Source: a virus
Direction: 5' to 3' (one strand)
DNA length: 40,188 bases
Virus record (IMG/VR): IMGVR_UViG_3300050821_013097
Span: 1-40,188 of that record
Shown here: piece after piece, positions 6,491 to 13,332 of the stretch
Position numbering within the stretch: the stretch's first letter is position 1
Layout: every line of letters starts with the position of its first letter
The notes under the pieces: generated by a model
Database searches by the model: none
What the model saw: the letters and a program-made list of their open reading frames with translations, nothing else
What the model was told of the DNA's origin: nothing
Translations under genes and position numbers: made by a program

Positions 6491-6760
6491 ATGCTTACCA
6501 AACGTGATCGCAAGGCGGGTTACAAAGCCATCCAAGAGGTGCAGCGCACGCGCGCGCAGAACATTCGCTATTGGCGCGATCGGGCGGGGGGCTGGACGCA
6601 GTTGGGCAAATTGACCGGGATGGACCCGCACCGCTTGATGGCGGTCGCGGGCCCGAACCCTACACGCCAGATTGGCGAGATGCTTGCGCGCGATTTGGAG
6701 ACGAACTGGGGACTGCCGAAGGGCTGGCTTGACATGTCCCACGGATCGGCGGATATGTGA
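6491..6760 (+). CDS. XRE-like phage regulator, 89 aa
   Basis: The ATG follows GGAG by 6 nt. The N-terminal half is helical and basic. The C-terminal half (NPTRQIGEMLARDLETNWGL, then PKGWLD) closely matches the tail segment NPSRxIGxxxARxIExxxGLPxGWLD seen after the helix-turn-helix in many phage XRE-type regulators. The middle (WTQLGKLTGMDPHRLMAVAG) would be the helix-turn-helix. It is divergent from the gene at 6453 and heads the replication operon, so it probably regulates both. Confidence 0.75.
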   Translation: MLTKRDRKAGYKAIQEVQRTRAQNIRYWRDRAGGWTQLGKLTGMDPHRLMAVAGPNPTRQIGEMLARDLETNWGLPKGWLDMSHGSADM

Positions 6761-6810
6761 AGTCGGCGCCCTAGTTCGGGACCTCTAGACCCCGGATGAA
6801 GCGGTTCTCT

Positions 6811-6848
6811 CCCTCGTTGACGCGCGGGCGCCGCTTTTCAAACGAGGG
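6811..6848. repeat. Inverted repeat upstream of gene 6868
   Basis: CCCTCGTT (6811-6818) is perfectly inverted as AACGAGGG (6841-6848) with 22 nt between. It ends 12 bp before the GAGGGAG ribosome site of the next gene, and the right arm itself looks like a decoy ribosome site. It could be an operator or a leader hairpin that affects translation of 6868. Confidence 0.4.
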
Positions 6849-6867
6849 TGCCACCGAGGGAGTCTAC

Positions 6868-7056
6868 ATGCGCCGGTATATCCCGCCTCAGCCGCCCCAC
6901 AAGTCCCACCTTCGATATTTCAGTTTGTTGACAACCGAGGAGCAAGCGCGGAGCGTCAAGCGGTTGTTGGGCGCTCACCAGAGCGAACATCACGTCGCGG
7001 AGTTGACGGGGTTATCGCTCGAACAGGTGCGTCGGATTGCGGGTGGCGCCACGTGA
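6868..7056 (+). CDS. Small HTH-like protein, 62 aa
   Basis: I used the ATG at 6868 because GAGGGAG lies 5 nt upstream; an in-frame ATG at 6796 lacks such a site and precedes the inverted repeat. The C-terminal half (HHVAELTGLSLEQVRRIAGG) has the pattern of a helix-turn-helix. It is coupled to the following gene by GTGA. It could be a replication-region regulator, but no family match is claimed. Confidence 0.6.
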   Translation: MRRYIPPQPPHKSHLRYFSLLTTEEQARSVKRLLGAHQSEHHVAELTGLSLEQVRRIAGGAT

Positions 7057-7283
7057 GCCTCACCGCCAAGCACATTCGGAAAATCACCGAGTACCTGCGC
7101 GTGCATGGGGAGATGCCCGATTACCACGCGGTGGGCGATGCGGGGGAGTGGCTTGATTTGGCCGATGAGGTGCGGAAAACCTCATCCTGGGACACAACGT
7201 TCGTCGATCCAAAGGTCCCGCTCGTGCATTTTCTGCTCTGTGGGGTGCCTGTCATTCCCTACGATCCAGCGGACTTGCCGTGA
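7053..7283 (+). CDS. Hypothetical protein, 76 aa
   Basis: The GTG overlaps the previous TGA, and the stop overlaps the next GTG. The N-terminus (MSLTAKHIRKITEYLRVHGE) looks like a helix-turn-helix entry helix, followed by an acidic middle and a hydrophobic end (VPLVHFLLCGVPVIPY). It belongs to the pre-helicase cluster. No function was recognised. Confidence 0.65.
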   Translation: MSLTAKHIRKITEYLRVHGEMPDYHAVGDAGEWLDLADEVRKTSSWDTTFVDPKVPLVHFLLCGVPVIPYDPADLP

Positions 7284-7462
7284 ACGAGCGGGCACGCCTG
7301 GCACGCGAGTTCTTGAGCGAGTGCACGGGCATCATCGGCATGTACGAGCCGCTCCTGACGGTGTGGAACGATCCGGAATTGGCTGAGATGGTCTCGATCG
7401 GCCGGGCGATTCAATGGGAAAATGAGGCCGAGTGGCGCGAGTGGCTCAATGCCAACGCTTGA
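7280..7462 (+). CDS. Hypothetical acidic protein, 60 aa
   Basis: The GTG is coupled to the preceding stop. The product is all-helical and acidic, with several tryptophans (TVWNDPELAEM, EWREWLNANA). Its last 14 bp overlap the helicase start at 7449. It may be a helicase accessory protein, judged only by position. Confidence 0.6.
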   Translation: MNERARLAREFLSECTGIIGMYEPLLTVWNDPELAEMVSIGRAIQWENEAEWREWLNANA

Positions 7463-8645
7463 GCAGGGGGCCGATGAGCCTGGCCTCACGCCGCCCTTAG
7501 AGGCCTATGCGGATGAGCCCGAGCTTAAGGCAAAGGCCGTCAACGGCAGTCATGACAAAGCGCCCTTGCTCACCCCGCCGCGGGCGCTTCTCGAATGGGA
7601 TCGGCTGCAGAGCCGGGAGGTTCCGGCCCGCGAGTGGGCGCTCGAGCACTGGCTGCCGCGTCACCACGCGAGCCTTTTGGCCGGCCGCGGCGGTATCGGT
7701 AAAACCTTAGCCGCGCAGCATCTGGGTACCGCAATGGCGTTGGGTAAAGCATGGGTCGATGAGATACGAAAGCCGCTGCGGGTCCTGCTTTGGGCGGGCG
7801 AGGATGATGCAAATGAGCTGTGGCGGCGGCAGTTGGGCATCTGCGAACACTTCCAAAGTGAATTGAAGGAGTTGCAGGATCTTTTCTGCGTACAGTCGTA
7901 CGAGTCGGTCGATATCACGCTCGCGCATCAAGTCTACGGGCTCCTGCAGCCGACCCCAATGATGGCCGAGCTGACAGCCCAAATCCGGGACTACGAGATC
8001 GAGTATGTGTTTTTGGACAATATTGCGCGCATCTACGGCGGCAATGAGAATGATCGCCACCAAGTGACACAATTTTTGTCCTGGCTCACCGCTGCATGTC
8101 AGCCAGCGGGTGTGTGCTTGCTAGGGCATCCATCGAAAGGCGCGGGCAGTGAGTACTCTGGCTCGACCGCGTGGGAGGGGGCCGTGCGGGCGCGCCTGTA
8201 TTTATCGGATCGGCTGCCCGATGCGCCCGTCGATCCCGATGCTCCCCCTGATGAGTCGGTACGATATCTCTCGCGCCGCAAGAGCAACTACAGCCCGAAT
8301 GACTGGCGCAAGCTTGAGATGCGCTCAGGCGTGCTCATTCCGGAGACACGAGATGTTGCCCAAGCAGTGCGTCAGGTGAGCGGGCAATTCGCCCAAGATA
8401 TCGTGCTGCGAGCGGTTCGGCGCCTAGCTACCATGAACATCATCTGCAACACCTCCACCCGCAGCCCAGACTACCTACCGCGCCTCGCCAGCCAGTACGG
8501 ACTGCTCGACTCGCTGGCCGAGAAGCGATTCGCCGCGATCATGCGGGAGTGCGTCAAGGATGGCTCACTCAAGATCGCTGCCGTCGGCCACTACTCCAAT
8601 CGAACCGTCAAACTCGGCCTCACCGTCGCACAAGTGCACGAGTGA
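7449..8645 (+). CDS. RepA-family hexameric replicative helicase (AAA_25)
   Basis: A 398-residue RecA-fold ATPase with Walker A GRGGIGKT (79-86), Walker B YVFLDN (186-191) and the sensor stretch GVCLLGHPSKG (221-231), followed by GSTAWEGAVRARLYL. This pattern is typical of RSF1010 RepA-type helicases found in plasmids and phages. The last 110 residues are helical and may form a winged helix. I chose the ATG at 7449; an in-frame ATG at 7422 would overlap the preceding gene more. It probably loads at the iteron region immediately downstream and unwinds DNA for host polymerase. Confidence 0.85.
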   Translation: MPTLEQGADEPGLTPPLEAYADEPELKAKAVNGSHDKAPLLTPPRALLEWDRLQSREVPAREWALEHWLPRHHASLLAGRGGIGKTLAAQHLGTAMALGKAWVDEIRKPLRVLLWAGEDDANELWRRQLGICEHFQSELKELQDLFCVQSYESVDITLAHQVYGLLQPTPMMAELTAQIRDYEIEYVFLDNIARIYGGNENDRHQVTQFLSWLTAACQPAGVCLLGHPSKGAGSEYSGSTAWEGAVRARLYLSDRLPDAPVDPDAPPDESVRYLSRRKSNYSPNDWRKLEMRSGVLIPETRDVAQAVRQVSGQFAQDIVLRAVRRLATMNIICNTSTRSPDYLPRLASQYGLLDSLAEKRFAAIMRECVKDGSLKIAAVGHYSNRTVKLGLTVAQVHE

Positions 8646-8656
8646 GCCTGCACACA

Positions 8657-8699
8657 TGCTCTCTGTCACCCCCCTGTAGGGGTGTGGACACAGAGAGCA
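8657..8699 (+). other. Long hairpin after the helicase gene
   Basis: TGCTCTCTGT (8657-8666) pairs perfectly with ACAGAGAGCA (8690-8699), and inside it CACCCC (8667-8672) pairs with GGGGTG (8679-8684) around a 6-nt loop. The lack of a T run argues against a simple intrinsic terminator; a protein-binding or origin element is as likely. Confidence 0.6.
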
Positions 8700-8704
8700 A
8701 TGCC

Positions 8705-8757
8705 GCATCTGTGCATCTGTGCGGCATTCGTGCGGCATCTGTGCACAGCATTTGTGC
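8705..8757 (+). repeat. Five iterons, GCATCTGTGC
   Basis: Copies begin at 8705, 8713, 8724, 8735 and 8748. Three are exactly GCATCTGTGC; the others are GCATTCGTGC and GCATTTGTGC. Spacing is 8, 11, 11 and 13 bp, so most lie on one helix face. The sequence partly repeats in inverse (GTGCACAGCA). They are probable binding sites for an initiator, perhaps the helicase C-terminal domain or one of the small proteins encoded just upstream. Confidence 0.75.
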
Positions 8758-8970
8758 GGAAAAGCTCCACGTGGAACAGCATGGCGGGAAATTCGCCGCT
8801 CGTGCGGCTCCAGCCAGAACTAATGAGTACGCTCAATAGACCAGCCTATTAGACGCCTAATCCATATGGATCAAAGGAGCGCCGTGGATCAAAGATGTGG
8901 CGAAAAGTGGTACTAGATTGGGCTATGGAGTTCGCATAATAGGCCCTCGGAGCGCACGTTTGATGAATTC

Positions 8971-9011
8971 ACCAGTATAATCAATTACATACGATTTAAC
9001 GTAATACTGGT
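8971..9011 (+). promoter_or_regulatory. AT-rich inverted repeat over a perfect -10 box
   Basis: ACCAGTAT (8971-8978) is perfectly inverted as ATACTGGT (9004-9011), and TACG/CGTA (8990-8993 and 9000-9003) is nested inside. A consensus -10, TATAAT, lies at 8976-8981 and overlaps the left arm; no good -35 is present. It could be an operated promoter for the genes from 9020 on, or the DNA-unwinding element of the origin. Confidence 0.45.
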
Positions 9012-9019
9012 TATACGTA

Positions 9020-9406
9020 GTGACAAACATTGTCAAATGGAAGAGCGAGAACTCTAAGGGATCGTTTGGGCCTGGAGCCGGCGATGACAGTGACCCCCAC
9101 GCTTCCCCCCCCCAAAAGAAAATTCTCGGATCATCGAGTCATTGTGTTAGCTTTGCCGCAATGCGTGAGCCGCTGCAAGCGTTGGAGTTAAACGAGTCGC
9201 TACCACCACGCCGAGAGGCGCTGACTCGATCGAGCGTCTTCGCGTCACTGGAATCTCTTGCAATTAACGCGGCCCTAGAGTTCAATCGAACGCCCGGGGT
9301 GGTGCGCTGGTACATCGCGCGCTATCGCAAGGGCCGTCCTGAGGTATCCTTTGCGGTGCGAAGGTCCGCGAAGCCGGGGTGGTGCAAGGTGTGGAGGGTA
9401 AAATGA
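9020..9406 (+). CDS. Hypothetical protein, 128 aa; start or frame uncertain
   Basis: The C-terminal two thirds (EFNRTPGVVRWYIARYRKGR, then SFAVRRS) look like a real folded basic domain, and the TGA overlaps the next ATG as ATGA. The GTG at 9020 has no ribosome site. A different frame has an ATG at 9084 with GGAG 6 nt upstream and would join this frame only if the run of nine C at 9105-9113 were shifted by one (a -1 slip). So the N-terminus may be wrong, or the gene may use frameshifting. No family was recognised. Confidence 0.5.
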   Translation: MTNIVKWKSENSKGSFGPGAGDDSDPHASPPQKKILGSSSHCVSFAAMREPLQALELNESLPPRREALTRSSVFASLESLAINAALEFNRTPGVVRWYIARYRKGRPEVSFAVRRSAKPGWCKVWRVK

Positions 9407-9729
9407 GGCTGGCGCGAATTTTGGGTGAGGCGGCCGAGTTGAATCCCGAGTTGATGCGCGAGGCGAGGCGGCGTCTGAAGCGCCGCTTCGTGCAGCAGCG
9501 CGCCAACGCCCGCAGTCGCGGTATCGAGTGGCAGTTGAGCTTCATGGAGTGGCGCGACTGGTGGCTCTCGACGGGCCATGTGGATGAGCGTGGCGTGCAT
9601 CGGGGGGAATGGGTGATGGGCCGGCAGTTCGATGTCGGGCCCTACGCGCTCGGCAACATTCAGTGCATGCGGGCCGAGGATAACGTGCGCGAGTGCAACG
9701 AGGCGCGCGCCGGGGAGTATGAACTGTGA
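9403..9729 (+). CDS. HNH-like phage protein, 108 aa
   Basis: The layout is RxNARSRGIEWQLSFMEWRDWW, then YALGNIQCMRAEDNVRE, which matches a family of small phage HNH-associated proteins with the GPYxxGNIxxxxxxEN ending. The usual HNH histidines and zinc cysteines are not evident, so nuclease activity is doubtful. I used the ATG at 9403 that overlaps the previous stop; an in-frame ATG lies 24 nt upstream. It sits a few genes ahead of the terminase, a common place for HNH proteins that help packaging. Confidence 0.6.
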   Translation: MRLARILGEAAELNPELMREARRRLKRRFVQQRANARSRGIEWQLSFMEWRDWWLSTGHVDERGVHRGEWVMGRQFDVGPYALGNIQCMRAEDNVRECNEARAGEYEL

Positions 9730-10082
9730 CGGATCGATATTTCGGCGATGTGCTGGGGAGCTATGCGAACGGCGTGCAGCTGGACCTGCGCGTGAAGCTC
9801 GCGGTGGACTTTTTGAAATCCCCGTGGGCGCAAAGCCATCCAACCCACGCGCACCCCGGGGACTTGGCGACCGCGGCGTTGGATTTATCGACCGCGCTCT
9901 TTGAGGTCGCGGCCGAGCGGGGCTTGATGGCAGCACTTCCCGACACCGATGAACTCTCCTCGCCCATGCGCCGCCACATCCGCCGACAAGTGCGCGCGCA
10001 GATCGTGGGACAGGTGGCGACCCAGGAGATCGCGGGCGAAGAAGCGCCGAAAATCGCTACCCCGCCGATGGTGCGCCAGTGA
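9726..10082 (+). CDS. Hypothetical protein, 118 aa
   Basis: The GTG overlaps the previous TGA, and the stop overlaps the next GTG. The product is largely helical, with a hydrophobic segment (DLATAALDLSTALFEVAAE) and a basic stretch (MRRHIRRQVRAQIVG). Its place upstream of the large terminase would suit a small terminase subunit, but no HTH or TerS signature is visible, so this is only a possibility. Confidence 0.65.
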   Translation: MTDRYFGDVLGSYANGVQLDLRVKLAVDFLKSPWAQSHPTHAHPGDLATAALDLSTALFEVAAERGLMAALPDTDELSSPMRRHIRRQVRAQIVGQVATQEIAGEEAPKIATPPMVRQ

Positions 10083-10282
10083 ACCGCCGCCCGGTCACCT
10101 CGAGCCACATCGCTTCCATCGGTTTCGATGACGGGGAGATGGAGGTGGAATTTCTCTCCGGGCACCTGCACCTCTATCATGATGTGCCGGAGGCCGAGTA
10201 CCAAGCCTTGCTCGGGGCGGATTCGATCGGCAAGCACTTTCACCAGATCAAGAGCCGCTACCAGTCGACCAAGCTCAAATGA
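10079..10282 (+). CDS. KTSC-domain protein, 67 aa
   Basis: The whole protein is one KTSC domain: VTSSHIASIGFDDGEMEVEF, then LHLYHDVPEAEYQALLGADSIG and KHFHQIKSRYQ. The family is named for a KTSC motif near the C-terminus that is degenerate here. KTSC proteins occur in phages and lysyl-tRNA synthetase contexts, and their exact role is unknown. It is coupled on both sides by GTGA and ATGA. Confidence 0.8.
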   Translation: MNRRPVTSSHIASIGFDDGEMEVEFLSGHLHLYHDVPEAEYQALLGADSIGKHFHQIKSRYQSTKLK

Positions 10283-10515
10283 AACACTCGCGCGATTTGG
10301 CCGCATCGATCAAGGAGGAACTACCGACCATCCGCGCGCAGGTCGCCCTTCGCGGCTGCCCCTTCTGCTGCTCATCGACGTTGCGCGCCGTGCGAGCGAT
10401 GCAGGAGTCCGGGGATTTGGGGGATTTCACCATCGAGTGCCAGATCTGTTTGGGTGTAGGTCCCCCGGGCGCCACCTTGGAGGAAGCCGGCCTACGCTGG
10501 AATTTGCGTGGCTGA
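10279..10515 (+). CDS. Lar-like restriction-alleviation zinc ribbon, 78 aa
   Basis: CPFC (27-30) and CQIC (54-57) form a zinc ribbon, followed by GPPGATLEEAGLRWNLR, the GPxAxTxEEAxxxWNxR ending of Lar-family proteins. Lar of Rac prophage modulates host type I restriction. The family is also often a plain phage zinc protein, so the anti-restriction role is likely but unproven here. The ATG overlaps the previous stop, and the end overlaps the terminase start by 8 bp. Confidence 0.75.
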   Translation: MKHSRDLAASIKEELPTIRAQVALRGCPFCCSSTLRAVRAMQESGDLGDFTIECQICLGVGPPGATLEEAGLRWNLRG

Positions 10516-12364
10516 ACCGCTCATCATCCGCAAGGTGCTCACGGAAGAGGAGCGCCTCGCGTTTGACCCGAAAAAGTTCGAAGTCTTCTGCTCGACCTTG
10601 ATGATCGATTCGAAAGAGTTCGGCCGCATGCCCTTGAAGTGGCTTCAATCCCAGCGCTACTTCGTCGAGCAGATCGCAGCGGGCTTGAAGGCGGGCATTC
10701 ACGAGTTCGTGGTGCTGAAAGGGCGGCAGATGGGCATCTCGACGGTGTCCTTGGCCTTGGACATCTACTGGATCTTCAAGCACCAGGGCCTGCAGGCCGC
10801 GGTCGTGACCGACACCGATGAGAACCGGGAGATTTTCCGCTCCCTGCTCTCGCAGTACATCGCGAGCTTGCCGCGAAAATCCCGCCCAGAGATCAAGCTC
10901 CACAACCGCGCGCAGCTCATCTGCGCTGCCCCCTGCTCCTCGCGCTTGATGTACATGGTCGCGGGCACGAAGAAGAAAGGGGACTTGGGCCGCGCCAAGG
11001 GCGTGAACCTTCTGCACGCGACCGAGTGCTCCTCCTGGGGCGATGAACAGGGGTTTCAGTCGCTCAAGAATTCCTTGGCACAGACCAATCCCGCGCGTCT
11101 CTACATCTTCGAATCGACCGCGCGCGGCTACAATATTTTCTACACCATCTGGGAGGTGGCGAAGTCCTCCAAGACCATGATGGCGATCTTCATCGGCTGG
11201 TGGCGCAACGAACTCTACGCCTTCGGCCCCGAGACGAGTCAATATAAAACCTTCTGGGACGGGGCACCGACTTCCGATGAGCGGGTGTGGATCGGGGAGA
11301 TCTTCGAGCAGTACGGCATCGAGATCACCCCCTTTCAGATCGCCTGGTGGCGCTGGTACGTGAAGGAGCACATGAGCGGGGATGAAATGATGGCCCTGCA
11401 AGAGATGCCGCCCACCGAGGACTATGCCTTCCAGCTCTCAGGGAGTAAGTTCTTCTCCGCCGAGCGCACGAACTTAGCCTACCGGCGCTCCCTCACCCAA
11501 GAGGCGGTGTATTTTCGCTATGAATTCGGGCTTAATTTCGAGGACACACAGTTCCTCGAGACGAGCCAGGAGAACGCGCACGTCATCATCTGGGAGACAC
11601 CGGTCAAGGCGCGCCAATCGAACGAGCGTTCAGGAAGCTATATCTTGGGCTGTGATCCGGCCTACGGTACCTCCGAGTGGGCAGATAATTTCGCCGGCTG
11701 CCTGCTTCGGGGCTACGCGGATCGCATCGTGCAGGTGGCGGAGATCTGCTCGCCTGATTTTACCGAGATGCAATTCGCCTGGGTGATCGCCCACCTTGCC
11801 GGCTGGTATGGCGACACGATGCTGAATTTAGAGATGCAAGGCCCCGGGCAGACCGTGTACAACGAGTTGTGGAACTTAAAATACCGCGCCGCCTCCTTTC
11901 AGGCTAAGGACCCGAGGCTTGAGGCGTTCGATGTGGTCGGGCGGGTACGCGATTATCTCTACAAGCGCCAGGACACCTTGGCGGGTAATTTCGCTCTGCA
12001 GTGGCAGACGAACGCGCGCGAGAAGCGCCGTATGATGGACACCCTGCGCGGCTACTTCGAGCGCGAGATGATCGAAATCAACTCCCCCTTGTGCCTGCAG
12101 GAGTTTCGCAACATCCACCGCAACGGCGACCAGATCGGTGGCGAAGGACGGGCGAAGGATGATCGTGTCATGGCCTTGGCGATCGCGACCGTTGCCTGGA
12201 ACGACTGGATCATGCGCGAGATGCAGGCGCAGGGGCGCACCTATGTGAAGGAGCAGCGCGGCCCCGAGGAGGCGAAGCAGTGGAACGCCGCGGAACGCTC
12301 GGTGATCAATTACTTGAAAGATGTGAAGGTGCAGGTGCGGGGCTTGAATGACAAACGCCCATGA
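10508..12364 (+). CDS. terL: Terminase large subunit
   Basis: The 618-residue packaging motor. The ATPase domain has an adenine-binding Q region, Walker A KGRQMGIST (71-79), Walker B NLLHATEC with catalytic E173, and coupling motif FESTARG (201-207). The nuclease domain begins near residue 380 with GCDPAYG, followed by NLEMQGPG and a C-terminal AKDDRVMALAIA. It cuts concatemers and pumps DNA through the portal encoded 1 kb downstream. The GTG start overlaps the Lar-like gene. No separate small subunit is recognisable. Confidence 0.95.
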   Translation: MAEPLIIRKVLTEEERLAFDPKKFEVFCSTLMIDSKEFGRMPLKWLQSQRYFVEQIAAGLKAGIHEFVVLKGRQMGISTVSLALDIYWIFKHQGLQAAVVTDTDENREIFRSLLSQYIASLPRKSRPEIKLHNRAQLICAAPCSSRLMYMVAGTKKKGDLGRAKGVNLLHATECSSWGDEQGFQSLKNSLAQTNPARLYIFESTARGYNIFYTIWEVAKSSKTMMAIFIGWWRNELYAFGPETSQYKTFWDGAPTSDERVWIGEIFEQYGIEITPFQIAWWRWYVKEHMSGDEMMALQEMPPTEDYAFQLSGSKFFSAERTNLAYRRSLTQEAVYFRYEFGLNFEDTQFLETSQENAHVIIWETPVKARQSNERSGSYILGCDPAYGTSEWADNFAGCLLRGYADRIVQVAEICSPDFTEMQFAWVIAHLAGWYGDTMLNLEMQGPGQTVYNELWNLKYRAASFQAKDPRLEAFDVVGRVRDYLYKRQDTLAGNFALQWQTNAREKRRMMDTLRGYFEREMIEINSPLCLQEFRNIHRNGDQIGGEGRAKDDRVMALAIATVAWNDWIMREMQAQGRTYVKEQRGPEEAKQWNAAERSVINYLKDVKVQVRGLNDKRP

Positions 12365-12815
12365 GGTGATGAGCTTGGCACACATCGCGCGCCGGCTCTC
12401 CGAGGTGCGCCAGGGCGAGGCGCATTTGAAGTTGCAACTGCCGGTCGACTCCGAGTACAACCGCATTTTGCGCTTGAAGGACATCCTCGCGTACACTGGC
12501 ATCCCGTATGAGTGGGTGCGCCGGCAGTTTCCCGACATGTGGCGCATGGAGTCGATCCAGCCCAAGCCCAATCGCGGCGCCGAGCGCCCGGCGGATAAGT
12601 CTCACATCGAGGAGCGGCAGCGTGATCTTTCGCGATTTTTCTTCGGCTGGGACCAAGGCACCCTCATCAAGGCGCGCGTTGGCGCTGAGTGGAGAATCAT
12701 CGGTCGATATCAGGACGCCTCATCACTGGGTGCCCCGGCGCGCGCGCCAGCCCCGACGGGGAAGATGATCACTATGCAGATCGATCGCAACACATTAGGC
12801 TTGAGGTTCAAGTAG
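12348..12815 (+). CDS. Hypothetical protein between terminase and portal, 155 aa
   Basis: The first 17 bp overlap the terminase end. A helical segment ILRLKDILAYTGIPYEWVRR looks like a helix-turn-helix, and KARVGAEWRIIGRY follows in a basic C-terminal half. It may act in packaging or head assembly by position. No family was recognised. Confidence 0.7.
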   Translation: MTNAHEVMSLAHIARRLSEVRQGEAHLKLQLPVDSEYNRILRLKDILAYTGIPYEWVRRQFPDMWRMESIQPKPNRGAERPADKSHIEERQRDLSRFFFGWDQGTLIKARVGAEWRIIGRYQDASSLGAPARAPAPTGKMITMQIDRNTLGLRFK

Positions 12816-13322
12816 GTGGCGATCATCAAAGAGTTCGCCTGCCTCGAGCACGGCCCCTTCGAGGGGAGTCACCCGATTTGCCCCGAGTACGGCTGCGCCT
12901 CCACGCACGTGACCCAAGAGTTTCGCACGGCGCCCAAAATTCGCCACGGAATCACCCGGCGCACCGATGCCGGCCTTCGCACCTCATCTGAGATGTACGG
13001 CAAGGACTGGAGATCAGCGCGCGAGGGGGAGATGTCGCATCGGCCGCAAGAGCAGACCGCCTTGGGCCAAAAGGTGCTCTGGGGGAGTGAGATCAACAAG
13101 GAAATGGGTCGCTCCTTTGCCGAGATGACCGGAGTTGCGCAAAAGCCCCTGATCGTCAAAAAGCGCGACGGTAGCGGGGAATTGCGCTTGGATCGCAATA
13201 ACGCCATGCGCGAGGCCGCCACCGAATCCGGCATCACGAGTCGGTGCCTGCCGCGCGCGGGCGGAGATGTGACGGGGGCGGCGGACACCTCCAAAGAGGC
13301 AGCGAGAGCCCTGACCGTGTAG
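12816..13322 (+). CDS. Zinc-ribbon phage protein, 168 aa
   Basis: The N-terminus carries four metal-ligand candidates (CLEHGPFEGSHPICPEYGC) like an FmdB-type ribbon; the rest is basic and low in hydrophobics. The GTG follows the previous TAG directly and AGG lies just before it. It lies just before the portal gene. Its role in the virion or packaging is unknown. Confidence 0.7.
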   Translation: MAIIKEFACLEHGPFEGSHPICPEYGCASTHVTQEFRTAPKIRHGITRRTDAGLRTSSEMYGKDWRSAREGEMSHRPQEQTALGQKVLWGSEINKEMGRSFAEMTGVAQKPLIVKKRDGSGELRLDRNNAMREAATESGITSRCLPRAGGDVTGAADTSKEAARALTV

Positions 13323-13332
13323 GATTGCGCCC

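Larger units (their letters stand above)
8646..9019. other. Candidate replication origin, 374 bp without genes
   Basis: This is the only gene-free stretch over 300 bp apart from tiny ORFs elsewhere. From left to right it has a 10-bp-stem hairpin (8657-8699), five iterons (8705-8757), the palindrome TCCACGTGGA (8766-8775), the palindrome ATCCATATGGAT (8860-8871), TGGATCAAAG twice 18 bp apart (8867 and 8885), and an AT-rich inverted repeat (8971-9011). Iterons next to an AT-rich segment and directly after a RepA-type helicase gene are the classical layout of a theta-type origin. Function is inferred. Confidence 0.65.

Noticed and set aside
10427-11401. Long open frame on the minus strand opposite the terminase
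   Set aside because: It is a GC-rich shadow of the terminase gene, with no ribosome site and no recognisable protein; the plus strand has all packaging motifs.
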